Source: Struthio camelus (taxonomy: Eukaryota; Chordata; Aves; Struthioniformes; Struthionidae). From it: DNA of 64,000 bases. This document shows positions 1-10,937 of this stretch, piece after piece. The DNA is taken from positions 114,284,738 to 114,348,737 of the forward strand of contig NC_090944.1 of NCBI RefSeq assembly GCF_040807025.1, read 5' to 3'. Both the position numbers and the translations under genes were made by a program. The notes below the pieces were generated by a model. The model searched no databases. It was given only the letters and a program-made list of their open reading frames with translations, and was not told where the DNA came from. Positions within the stretch are counted from its first letter, which is position 1; each line of letters starts with the position of its first letter.

Positions 1-685
1 TTGGAAGCAATTTACAAGCAATAACAATTCTTCCATTGAAGAGTTAAGCTCTTATAAATTATACAACAACCCAACCAAGTTTGCATGTTCTCTGCCATTT
101 TTCAGTACAGAGTTCTCTGCAAAGCTACAACACCAAAAACTTACTAGCAGCAGATAAGCAAGTGTGCTGCTGGGAACTAACTAATCTCCACCTCCCACTC
201 TGATTATTCCTCAGTAGGGGTTCACAAGCCTCTGCAGTAGAATACAGCAGTCGATGGTGTAGGCACTCGTAATCCATTGTGCAACAAAACACAGCACTTT
301 GTCTTCAGTCAATCTCATTAGCGCTACCGAAGATGATTTAAGTCAGTCACCATATTCTAGCGCAGCGCCTTAGTGACCTCCTGCTGAAACATGAGTAAGT
401 AGCAAGAGACAAAATTTTGTTAAACTGTCTCTCCACGTGCGCAATGTACTGATCAGACATGCCTTAGGAATGCATAATCCATGTACGGAAATGAACACTA
501 AAATGCACCGTGATTCAGTGTTTGGAGGGAAAAATAATCAAACAGCAGCCTGTCTAAATACACGGCAGAGGCTTCTGAGTGGACACACTCTAAAAGAAAA
601 ATATGTCCACAAGGAAGACTTTTTTACAATAGGGTACTGAGATTAGAAAACTGGTGATCCTATGAAGCTGCAAGGAAGGAATTAG

Positions 686-708
686 AAATAAATAAATAAA
701 TAAATAAT
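686..708. repeat. (AAAT)n microsatellite
   Basis: About five to six tandem AAAT units are visible by eye. Confidence 0.9.
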
Positions 709-1428
709 TACTTGGATTATTCCAGATATACAGAAAGACCGATACACAGTGAAATGAAATTTGCCCGCCGGAGTTGAGTTTTACATGGACAGCACTATAT
801 TCCTCAGTGTTCAAGGCTTTCCAAAACATAGGGAAATGAAAAAAGGAAATGAAAGGTATTGAGTAATCTAAACATTTTTGGTTTCTGGCCACTGTACTTG
901 CTAAACTGGGATACATAAACTTCCCAAAGACTACATAGATACTAAAATTCAGCACAAACTGCACGTTATCTGGTTAGGACTTCACTGTTACCCAACCTAA
1001 AAAGGCAGTATCTTAGTGCAAGCTGTTAACAACTGTCAAGTAGCATTTTATTCACACCAGAAAAGCACAGATCCAGACACCAGAAACTGAAAGAAACCCA
1101 AATATGAAGTGAAGCTCTTTACTGCTCCTGTTGGCTGCTTTGCTGCACGGGCTGGCATTTCTGGAAGCAATGTCTACTACTGCTTACAAAGAGGAAACGG
1201 TGCCTAGAGTAAAGTCAGATCAGCAGGCTCAGACCTGGAAGCTTAAGCTTTGCCTCTCAGACTTCATTTAACAACACTGTTTGTTACACCGGCTTTATGT
1301 TATGTGCAGTAATCCCTAGTAACGGTTCTGTAACCGCATTTTTCAACTTCACACAGTGTTGGTAAACTCTGTCGTTTTCAATAGTTACGAGCAGGCAAGT
1401 TAGAATTTGCCATTTCTTAAGGCCAGCC

Positions 1429-1770
1429 TCATAAAAGCACAGCCCATTCAGGAACTGCAATATTTACTGCTCTGTTCCAAGAAGTTTGTGTAACGAATAA
1501 CCTTTCAAAAGCACCTAACAAACTTAGGGCAACGTTTACAGTTATGTTTCTTCTCCAGCACTTACAAATTGCACAAACAGGATAACATTTCATACATACT
1601 ATAACAATAAGGAGACTCAACGCTACCATCACCCAGTACTGAACAATCTCCAGAAGAAACTGATAGATAGGAATAGAGACTGAAACATTTCTAGTACTTA
1701 TGTAAAAGGAACTTAAGACCTGCCAAAGTTTAATGTCAACGATCCATCTAGTTCCACATCTTGTCTCCAC
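1429..1770 (-). other. Unassigned open frame with a possible membrane segment
   Basis: A 113-codon minus-strand open frame lies inside the presumed NSL1 intron. Its translation has one strongly hydrophobic stretch (WVMVALSLLIVIVCMKCY) followed by clustered cysteines and basic residues. That resembles a single-pass membrane anchor with a short cytoplasmic tail. I do not recognise the protein. No neighbouring exon, poly(A) signal or LTR was found to support it. It may be chance, or a decayed envelope-like or cellular fragment. Confidence 0.15.
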
Positions 1771-2098
1771 CAGCGCTCAAGGAAAGCGGTAAGAAAACCT
1801 GTTGAAGGTAATTATGTGACAATCTTGATGCAATACCTACACAGCGGCCAGCTCTTGCCTTCAAGTACAGTGCATAACAGCAAACAGCATTTAGAACAAG
1901 AGAGTTGGATACAAGTTAATAAATGGATGCAGCAATATACTGAGCTATGACTAACTTCGAGCTATTTTGCTGAAGTATTTAAACTGTCAATGACTCTAAA
2001 TAAATTTAAAGAACAAAAACTTTTGAAACATTAACAGCTAGCCAGTAAGGTAGGTAGTATTCCCTCAATACAGCTGCCCTCCACTGAGAAATCTTTAC

Positions 2099-2153
2099 CT
2101 TGAGAAGGTCGTGATCGTATCTCTTCTGGCGTTACGACAGGCTGGTAGAGCTT
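2099..2153 (-). CDS. NSL1: NSL1 coding exon 4
   Basis: A 55-nt exon between ATGCAG and GTAAAG. It reads KLYQPVVTPEEIRSRPSQ and leaves in phase 1. The match to human KQYHPVVHPLDLKY is short but sits at the expected place and phase. Confidence 0.78.
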
Positions 2154-5100
2154 CTGCATATTAACAAAACAAAACAAACTGAAATATCTTCTTGCTGTAA
2201 TATATATCTAATGCCTACGTAGCAGTTAGAACAATGGAGAAAGGCTAATGGAAGGAGATGGTGGAATTATTTAGATAAAGAGTAAACTGTATGCATTTTT
2301 TAAAGATGCTCAGTTACTGGAAATAGTGTTCTGGTTAACATAGTCATTAAGCTCACTGCGCACAAGTCTCCAAAATCTACTGTAGTTTGGAAAATTCTAA
2401 TTATTAATGCACGAGGATTTCTAAGCTATAATCCAGACATTTTGGATGAAGCATTGCCATCTGCTGCACAACTGAGGAAACAGAACTGCCGTGACTTCTA
2501 AGGAACCATTCACAAAACTGGTACGCTTTCACAGAGCAGCAAACTTGAACAAAGGGCACATTTATACAAAAAGCGAAGAAAAAGAAAACTACTTTAAATG
2601 ACTATATTATTTCTCTGCATGTATTTATGCATGAATGAGAACATTCTCCTTCACAAACGAGGCTCTCTGACTCTTTGGCCCCACTATGCAGCTTGTGACT
2701 TGACATCAGTTGATCGTGACAGAAACGAAGTTGTAATGTTTAGCTTTATTCAAGGTGGAATCATAAGTAAGAGGCTACTGGGGAAAGAAGACACAAAGCG
2801 AAGACAAGGGAATGTAAGTTGTATCATCTTCAAGTTAAATATTTTTTTTTCCACTTCAAGAGCGGCTCCTCATCCTTCTTGAGCCAAAAAACATGAGGAA
2901 AATTACTTATTCCTCCTTGTAGTTGAATCAGAGCAAAACTTTCACAGTTCGTATAGCAAGTCTACAGTAACAGCTCCAAACAGAAAAAAAGAACGTTGCT
3001 TGCATTAGCTCAAACGTTACAGAACTATCAGTTGAAAAATTCCATGAGGAGGTCTTGCTCTGGCAGTTGTAGGGAGATCATGGCACTAAGTGAGCGGTTC
3101 TCTCCAGTTAAACCTCTGTTACACACAGCATCTTCATAGCAACCTCTTATGTCTCAAAAAACACGCATCTTGAGTAGTTAGGGTCAAAAAAGAACAAGAA
3201 AACGCCTCACTCAACAGGGAAACCACTACCAGGTACACAGAAATAGCCGAGAGGAAAAATGAAGTCATTTACAGAGGTACACTAGAAACTGCCTATATTT
3301 TGCAGACACTTAACTAAAATAATCATCCAGTTGTGTTGTTATAAAAACTGAATGGGTCAGCAACAGCAAAAAGGTAGGTTGAGAGGCATTCTAAATACTC
3401 ATTTACTAAATAACTCATCTACTCTACTAGTAGAGCATAATTCTCCTTTTGCAAAAAGATTAAAAGCTCTTATTAAATCTTCGTGTTGTACAATAGCAAG
3501 CTATATGTTTGATGATTTTTTTTTTGATGTACTTGATATAGTGCCGATACATAGAGAGATCTCAAAATGCAATATATGTTGGGAAGTATCCAAGACTTAA
3601 GACAATTTTTTTTTTTTTAAACTTTAAACTGTAAATCATCTATGCTCAGCTAACCTAAAGAGTTATTTACCCTTTGTCAATTTTAGTCCTTAGAACAACA
3701 GAAGCTCTTAAACTACTTGCTAAAAAAATCCCCCATCTTCTTTAGTACAGAATCAGAATAACCGAGGCTGGAGAGACCTCTAGAATATGGTCTAGGCCAA
3801 GGCCTGCTCAAAGCAGGGTCAATAACTTGAGCAGATTGCTTAGGCTGCCTCTAGTCAGGTTTTGAATATCTCCAAGGATGCAGACTCAACAGCCTCACTG
3901 GGTAACCTGTTCTAGTGTTCAACTACCTTCAGAGTAAAAAAGTTTTTTTCTTATGTTTAGGTGGCATTTCCTGTATTTCCATCTGTGCCCATTTCCTCTT
4001 GTCCTGTCATGGGCACCACTGAGAAGAGTCCGGCTCCATCTTCTTTACTCCCTCTTCAACAAGTATTTATGTACATTGATAAGATCCCTTTCCTGAGCTT
4101 TCTCTTGAGGCTGAGCAGTTCCAGCTCTCTCAGCCTCTCGTCATACATCAGATGCTCCAGTCCCTTTGTCATCTTTGTGGCCTTTCACTGGACTCACTTG
4201 GTATGTCCACGTCTCTTTCGTACTGGGGAGCCCAGCACTGAATCCAGCACTCCAGATGTGGCCTCACCGAGGCTGAGTAGAGGGGGAGGAATCACCTCCC
4301 TCAATTTGCTGGCAACTCTCTGCCCAATGCAGCCCAGGATGCTGTTGACATCTGCCACAAGGGAGCATTACTGCCCACGTTCAACTTGTCCATCAGGACT
4401 CCCAGGCCCTTCTCTGCAAACGTGCTCTCCAGCTGGTCAGCTCCCAACCTGTCCTGGTGCACGGGGTTATCCCTCCTTAGGTGCAGGACTTTGCATTTCC
4501 CTTTGCTGAACTTCACAAATTTCCTCTCTGCCCATTTCTCCAGCCTGTCGAGGTCCCTCTGAACAGCAGTACAGCCCTGTGGTGTATCAGCCACTCCTTC
4601 CAGTTTTGTATCCTCTGCAAACTTGCTGAGGGTGCTTTCTGACCCGTCATCTGGGTCATAAGCAAAGATGCTAAACAGTATGGGTTGCAGTATTGACCCC
4701 TGAGATACACCACTGGTGCCTGGCCTCCAAGCTGGAATTCATACTGATCACAATCCCTTGAATCCAACAGTTCAGCTGTTTTAATCCACCTCGGAGTCCG
4801 CTTACCTAGTCCGTACCTGATCAGTTTGTCTGTGAGGATGCTATGCGAGAGAACGTCAAAAGCCTTGCTGAAGTCAAGATAAGTAACATCCACTGCTCTC
4901 CCTGCATCCATTGCTACACACCTCATCATAGAAGGCCATCAGAATGGTCAGGCATGATTTCTGCTTCATAAACCCATGCTAGCCTCTCCCAATCACTTTC
5001 TCGTCCTTACTGTTTGGAAATGGCTCCCAGGATTGCCCCATCACCTTCCCAGGGGTCGAGGTGAGACTGACCGACCAGAAGTTCCCTGGATCCTCCTTCT

Positions 5101-8100
5101 TGAAGACAAAAGTAACATTTGCTTTCTTCCAGTTCTCAAGAACCCCCCTCAACTGCTATGACCTTTCGAAGATAATTGAGAGTCGCCTCGCAATAACATC
5201 AGCATCAGCAAGCTCCCTCAGCACTTGTGGCTACAACCCATTAAGTCCCATGGACTTGCGTAGGTCTAGTTTGTTTAAACGCTCCCTAGCTTGACCCTCC
5301 TCTACCAAGGGTAAGTTTTCCTAGCCCCAGACTTTACCACGGGTTCCAGGGGCCTGCATTTCCTGGAGGACAGTCTTACTCATAAAGACTAAAGCAAAGA
5401 AGGCATCAAGTACCTCAGTCTTTCCCCATATTCTCTGTTACCAGGTCTCCTGCTCCATTCAGCAGTGGGCCTACATTTCCACTAGTCCTCCCTTTGCTGC
5501 TGATTTACCTATAGAAGCCCTTCTTGGTGCCCTTCATGTTCCTTGCCAGATTCAACTCCAGGGGGGCTTTGACTTTCCTAACCTAATCCCTGCATGCTAC
5601 AGCACCCCTGTAGACTACAGCATTGTATAATGCTAGCCTTTCTTTAGCAATTCTCCTCTAGCAAGGACGCCGTTCATTTATGCATGCATTCCCATGCCTC
5701 GAATTTGAAGAATACAATTCTGAAGTCTTTACTGAGGCAGAAATCTATGGAAACGCAGTAACAGCTTGCCTGTGGAAGGTACAACACATACAAGGCATAA
5801 TTAAGAGAGGAGGGAAAAGAAAGTACTTCTGGATCCACGTGGCAAATGTACTTACCTGCCATCCCATCTGGAGCCTCCGAACAGAGGGCAGTAAACCACC
5901 TCACCTTTGATTACAAACACAAGTACACGCACTGAAACAGCTCAAACAATGTAGGTGAATCCTTTTAAAGACATCCATGCCTTTCACTCCTAGATTGAGC
6001 TGATTTTTTTCTCCAAAATCATATTAGAAACTACTAACCAGCCACTAAAGTAATAAAGTTTAAGAATACAGTCAAAGGACAGATACTAAGAAAGGTACTT
6101 CAAGAGATGGGAAGAAAATGGCAGCTTTTTAGGATGACAACACAGATGACAGAAATAAAAGTTGGTTCCTGGTTAATCCACAGGTAAGCCAAAGGCAGAC
6201 CTAGCACAGCTGCCAAAGTGAAATTCAGCACCCAAGAATGTGACTGGGCTGCTTCATGCCAGTAGTTATTTTAAGCTCAGTGCCAAAAAAAAAAAAGAAA
6301 AATTGCTGCACCTACTCATGATTGGCTTTTTTTTTCCTTCTTTACTGAACTTGCTTATTCAATGTAGCTATTAGCTCAACAACAGGGCTCAGGAAAAACT
6401 CAGATATCTTTAAAAAGCCATACGCCACACAAGATAACATCTACCTATATCTCATAACATTTAGTAGTTCAACAGCAGCCTTCAGCCAAGGATTTCAGAA
6501 ACCTTGATTTGACAAGATAAACAGGTATATACTAACTTCTAACACACCAGTCATCATGTTGAAGCAACCTGCCCAAGTAAATTGCTGACCTGTGCTACAG
6601 CCTCAGTTCACTCACACTTCACAATACTTCGTAGCAATCCTCAATTTACTGATGAACAAATTAATGCAAATTAATGCAAAGAAATGATTTTGTAACATGA
6701 CAAAGAAACAAAAACAACTGTGGAAAGGAGCTTATGGGTCAACACTTGGTGAATTCTCCTAGCTACTTATGGCCAGCAACTACTCTGTGCAAAGATTTTC
6801 TGAAAATTGTAGCTTACTCACCAACATCTCTTGCTCCCCTTTCATGGTTTGGATAGCATGCATCAGTATCTTTTTAGGCCACTGCTTACGCTTTGTTGTT
6901 GTCTCTACTATAAGTTCATCAAACTGATCTTCAAGAATTTTGATGTTCGAACCTAAAATCAGAAGCATGCAAAGTTATTACAAGAATGCTCCTACCATTT
7001 TTTTCCCTTTGAGACAAAGTTATAAGGAAAAAGCTTTAGATCTGAAATAAGAAATCATGCACGATTATCACTGAAGATGAAGGCATCTCTCCTGGATCTA
7101 CTTGTAATGCGAAATGGAAATTGGAACACAACTTGCTGTTGACCAATTACTTTTTAAGGAAGAGAGTAGGGTGAAGCTCTGGGGAAAAAAAAAAAATCCA
7201 AAGCATTTTTCTGCGTGTTCTGAAACGGTGAAGAGAAGAAAGACTCACAAAGGAAGAACTGTCTTTTGTGATAACTTGTTTTTTCAACTGTTTTTTCAAC
7301 TTGTTTTTTAAGCATTAAACACATTTACTGACCAACTAGAAGCCTAAATGATTGTATATCATATAGATAACAGACATACATTTTAATGTTAAGATTTGTC
7401 TGTGAATCTTCAACATACTATACCACCTTAATGAAACTTGGCTCCCAAAAATATTCTGCATCCTGAGGCCGTCATAATTACTAGACATGTACAGCCCGTA
7501 AAAAATAAAATAAGTTTGCTTTCAACATCTGACACCTACTAGACATGCCTGTATCAGGTAGGAGCCAGCTTTTATAGCTTTTTCTTCTGATCATAAAATT
7601 GCCCAGAACATATTTCCACTTGCTGATTGAAGTGTTTTGACTACTGTTACTCTACTTCATGTACTCAGCTTCTCCAAGACTGCCATTAAACTTAACGGTT
7701 TTTAAAGCTTAAGATATTATTTTCATATTGATTTACTTTTGCAGATCCCTTAGAATTAATTCACTGGTCCCGTTAATGTGCTGAGCACAATTTGCAAGCC
7801 ACCCAACCTACTGCTAAAGAATAGGTTTTGAGCTCCCTCTCTTGGCCAATCTGTGTAGCACCAGACGACTGCAAACCTCAAAGGCAAAATCAAGACGGCG
7901 TTTGTTTAGCGGTGTTTTTTGCAGGAGGAGTGGTAAATCACCATAAAATCTTCAAGTACAGAGAGGAAAGGCTTGGCCTACTGGTCCACACAAACACCAA
8001 AAGCATGAAACAACAGAGCACTTGGTGATTCAAACTGGATTAAGATCAGATATAAGCACATAATTAAAATCATGTCAAATTACAGAGCACAATACAGTGC

Positions 8101-10775
8101 TTACACCTGCTTTATACCAGTTGCAGGAAGACAGCAGTATCTCAGTGGGCACAAAGCTAGACTATATTGAGGATAACTTACTGAAAATAATATCTATCAG
8201 GACAATGTATGCCTACTAAGAATTTTTGAATAAGTTTGAAATAGTGATGTGAGGCTGAATTGGTTCAGGATTTTGCATCATGAGACCAACGCATTTTTGA
8301 CCTTTTCATAGGTCCAACGCGGACTTGATATCTCAAGGGGCCAAAGTTCAGTGACGTTTTAAAACCCACAAAGTGAAAGCAATAGATAAACATTTCACTC
8401 ATATATATCCATATTAAATTAGAAACAAATTCCCCAGGAAAAGTGTTTTCAGGATGATCTGAATTGAGATTTTTTTCCTTTTAGGAAGAAACTCTTGGAT
8501 TCTGAAGAAAATGCTATGTGCCAGATATACAATGGGAGCTTCATCACTCAAGATCTGCAATTGTAGCAGCTTTCTGAAAAAACCTGTTCAAGAAGCTCTT
8601 CTCCCACAGCCAGTTCAATACGCAACTGAAGAGCATCAAGTTATAGGCAAAGAACATCTGACACTAACATAGCTGAATCAATGAATCAAATAGGAATTTT
8701 CTTTGAATGGCATTTTAATCAAGAATCCCCATTACTATCAGCTAAAAGATGCTCCAATTATAAACTTTTACTTAATTAGTATATGAAACAGTAGCAACAC
8801 GCACACTGCTAGTTCTCTTGAGAGGAAGAGATGTTGGCTTCAGCACAGAATCACTCAGGCTGGAGAAGCCCTCAGGAGGTCTCTAGTCAAGCCTTCTGCT
8901 CATAGCAGGGTCAATATCAGATTCAGACCTAGTTGCTTAGGGCTTTGTCCAGTTGGTTCTTGAGAGCTTCCAAGGATAGAGATCGCACACACAACGCCGC
9001 TGGGCAACCTCCTCCAATGCTTAGTTATCCTCACAGTGATTTTTTTTTTTGGTTATGTCAAAGCAGAACCTCCTGTTTCAATTTATGACCCCTATTTCTG
9101 TTTCTTCCTCTATGCACTTCAATGACAAGCCTGGCTCTGTATTCTTGGTAACTTCCTCATAGGTCTGGAACGCTGCCCCACATTCTCCGGGCTAAACAAG
9201 CCCTGTTCTCTTAGCCTCAACTCACAGGGCAAGTGATCCAGCTGCCTTGCGATCTTGACAGCCTCTGCTGAACTCGTTCTAGTTTATCAACATCCTTCCC
9301 GTACGGGGAAGCCCAGCACCAGGCACACTATTCCAGATGTGCTCCAACGAGCACCAAATAAAGGGGAATAATCACTTCCCTGGATCTACTGGCTACCCTC
9401 CTGTCAAGATAGCCCAGCAAGCTGTGGCCTTCATAGCTGTCAGGGCACACTGTTGGCTCACAGTTAGCCCAACCAGGATACCTACATCCTTTTCAGCAGA
9501 GGCAGTCAGTTCCCATCCTGGGCCACTGCCGGGGGTTATGCCTTCCCTGGTGCAGGGCTTTGCTATTACCCTTGTTGAATTTCATGAGGTTCCAGGGGCT
9601 CATTTCTCTAGCCTGTGTAGGTCTCTCCGAATGGCAGCATGCCCTTGAGCGTTTCTGACAGCACCTCACCGTGATTTGATGTCATCTGCAAACTTGACGA
9701 AGGCCTGCTGTAAACCTTCTAGCAAGACAGCTGCCATTAAAATTGGTTAAACCTTAAGTTTTTCTATTTTAACAGGAGATACTTTGGGAGTCTCTAAGCT
9801 ATTCTTCCTTAGTGTTTTTAAGCAGCTCCTCAGAGTTATTTAGATATTGTAACGGCTAATAGTTGGAAAGTGTGCCTAAAGACCTAAAAGAATCTGGATA
9901 TGTCAAACAGAACGACGACCTTCCAAATAAAGCTGTCTTCTCTGTCATTTGCTCTTGAATACAAGTCCCTACACTTTTTGGTTACCTTTCTGTTAATTTA
10001 TGAACACTGATGTGCGCGCACTGTGTTCCTGCAGCGCAGCGCTTCAGTTCGCATCCGAGCTCGAGTTCAACCTTATCTGCTCCACGAGCACCGTTATTAC
10101 CACAGAGAGCGGGAGGAAAAACGGCCCAATGAAAAAGTTCATTACCGTTCGGGGGGGGGGGGGGGAGACGTTAACAAAAAGCGACACCTACCGCTTTGCA
10201 GTTCCGAGTCATCCGAAGTCTCCTCCCAGGGCTGCCCGTTAATGGTGATATTCTCCTGTACGGCTGTTTCGAAGTTCTGCAAGACATTTAAAGGTTTAAA
10301 AAGTTACGCTCCGGGCACTCGCACGCAGTGCTTTCAAAAGCTGGAAAGACCCTTCCCGTCTGAGAGCCACGGCGGGATGGGCGACCGGCGGCGGGGGAAG
10401 AGGGGAACAAACGAACGAGCCGCCCCAAATCAGCGCTGTGCTCAGCTCTGCCTCAGCGCCGAGGCCGAGGGAAGCCCCAGGCCTGGACCAGGCCCCTCAA
10501 AGAAAGCGGCACTAAGCGCCGCGCCCCGCCGCCCCCCGGCCCGCTCCCCGCCGCCTCACCCAGAGCGCGTCGCCCGGCGCCGCGGGCCCGGCGGCGCCGC
10601 CCGGCAGCCCCTGGGCCAGCGCCCGCACGAAGGGCGCGCACAGCGCCACCGCCTCGCCCACGGCGCGCCGCGAGCAGCACCGCACCCGCGGGTCCCGCCG
10701 GGCGGCGGCGGCGGTGGCGGCCGGGCTGGGCAGCGGCCCCGCCTGCCCCAGCGGCAGCGCCGGGCTGGCCGCCAT
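2099..10775 (-). CDS. NSL1: NSL1 kinetochore (MIS12 complex) subunit, 5' four coding exons, 3' end off window
   Basis: NSL1 (MIS14/DC8) is one of four subunits of the MIS12 complex, which links centromeric chromatin to the NDC80 microtubule-binding complex at kinetochores. Four coding exons are read on the minus strand: 10560-10775, 10192-10276, 6822-6952 and 2099-2153. All have canonical GT/AG sites, and phases join cleanly (0, 1, 0, then 1 leaving). Exon 3 is diagnostic: it reads IKILEDQFDELIVETTTKRK, close to human IKVLEDQFDEIIVDIATKRK as I recall it. Exon 2 reads AVQENITINGQPW, and exon 4 carries the YQPVVTP segment equivalent to human YHPVVHP. These exons give about 163 residues; human NSL1 has 281, so roughly the C-terminal 40% is missing from the window. 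The start is the ATG at 10775, in context GGGAAATGG, 96 bp from the TATDN3 ATG on the other strand. Confidence 0.9.
2154..6821 (-). other. NSL1: NSL1 intron 3
   Basis: A 4.7-kb intron holding a long antisense CR1 fragment (3746-5640). I see no exon-like open frame with splice sites in the remainder. Confidence 0.75.
3746..5640 (-). mobile_element. CR1 LINE, 5'-truncated, antisense to the window
   Basis: About 1.9 kb matches the complement of avian CR1 from its 3' end into ORF2. The left end carries the ACAGAATCA-type terminal octamer typical of CR1 3' ends. On the minus strand, broken frames at 4513-4929 and 4301-4594 keep reverse-transcriptase signatures: YLDFSKAFD of the palm, then GCTAVQRDLDRLEKWAE and KGKCKVLHL of the C-terminal part. 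The frames are interrupted by stops and frameshifts, so the element is dead. Confidence 0.93.
6822..6952 (-). CDS. NSL1: NSL1 coding exon 3
   Basis: A 131-nt exon between TTTTAG and GTGAGT, coding residues 101-144. It contains LEDQFDELIVE, the most strongly conserved NSL1 stretch, and a Lys-rich helical tail ending QTMKGEQEML. Confidence 0.93.
8845..9715 (-). mobile_element. CR1 LINE 3' fragment, antisense to the window
   Basis: Starts at ACAGAATCACTCAGGCTGG, the complement of a CR1 3' end, and continues through CR1 landmarks such as CCAAGGATAGAGA, GGGGAAGCCCAGCACCAG and TTGTTGAATTTCATGAGGTT. It is more diverged than the 3746-5640 copy, suggesting a different or older CR1 subfamily. Confidence 0.9.
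10151..10165. repeat. Poly-G run
   Basis: Fifteen consecutive G on the plus strand. On the NSL1 transcript strand this is a C run about 27 bases past the exon 2 donor. Confidence 0.9.
10192..10276 (-). CDS. NSL1: NSL1 coding exon 2
   Basis: An 85-nt exon between a CAG acceptor and a GTAGGT donor. It reads NFETAVQENITINGQPWEE then an acidic tail. It ends in phase 1, fitting exon 3. Confidence 0.9.
10560..10775 (-). CDS. NSL1: NSL1 coding exon 1
   Basis: Codes residues 1-72, an Ala/Pro/Arg-rich leader followed by RVRCCSRRAVGEAV, which matches the RVRCTSKRAVTEM segment of human NSL1. The donor is GTGAGG directly after the Trp codon, phase 0. Confidence 0.88.
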
Positions 10776-10871
10776 TTCCCGCCTCGGCCGAACCGAAAAT
10801 GCCGGCCCCGGAAGCGGAACCCGCCCGCGGGCCGCGGCGGTGGGGGAGGGGGGTGGTGCTGGCGGCACGAC
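10776..10871. promoter_or_regulatory. Bidirectional NSL1-TATDN3 promoter core
   Basis: Only 96 bp separate the two divergent ATGs, so both 5'UTRs and the core promoter must lie in or overlap this interval and the adjacent coding exons. I see CCGGAAGCGGAA at 10808-10819 (two ETS/GABP-like GGAA cores), and TTTCCCGCC at 10775-10783, which fits an E2F site and overlaps the NSL1 start context. There is no TATA box. The transcription-factor assignments are motif inference only. Confidence 0.7.
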
Positions 10872-10937
10872 ATGGCGGCGGCGGCGGCGCGGCTGGTGGA
10901 CTGCCACTGCCACCTGGCCGCGCCCTGCTTCCTGCCG
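10872..10937 (+). CDS. TATDN3: TATDN3 exon 1 (coding part)
   Basis: Codes residues 1-22 with the [10 protein letters not shown] metal-binding motif. Donor GTGAGC, phase 0. The following intron is only 74 bp. Confidence 0.93.

Larger units (their letters stand above)
1..2098. other. Left-edge sequence, NSL1 intron downstream of exon 4
   Basis: This stretch lies 3' of the last NSL1 exon I can recognise, so it should be intronic for NSL1 on the minus strand. I looked for the C-terminal NSL1 coding segment on the minus strand and did not find it, so the remaining exon(s) probably lie beyond the window. It holds a short (AAAT)n microsatellite near 686-708 and one unexplained minus-strand open frame at 1429-1770 (separate entry). 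Confidence 0.5.
6953..10191 (-). other. NSL1: NSL1 intron 2
   Basis: A 3.2-kb intron with a second antisense CR1 fragment (8845-9715) and a 15-base G run (10151-10165) close to the exon 2 donor. No other gene is recognised. Confidence 0.75.

Noticed and set aside
3961-4509. 182-codon plus-strand open frame
   Set aside because: It lies on the antisense strand of a CR1 LINE and has no independent coding signal.
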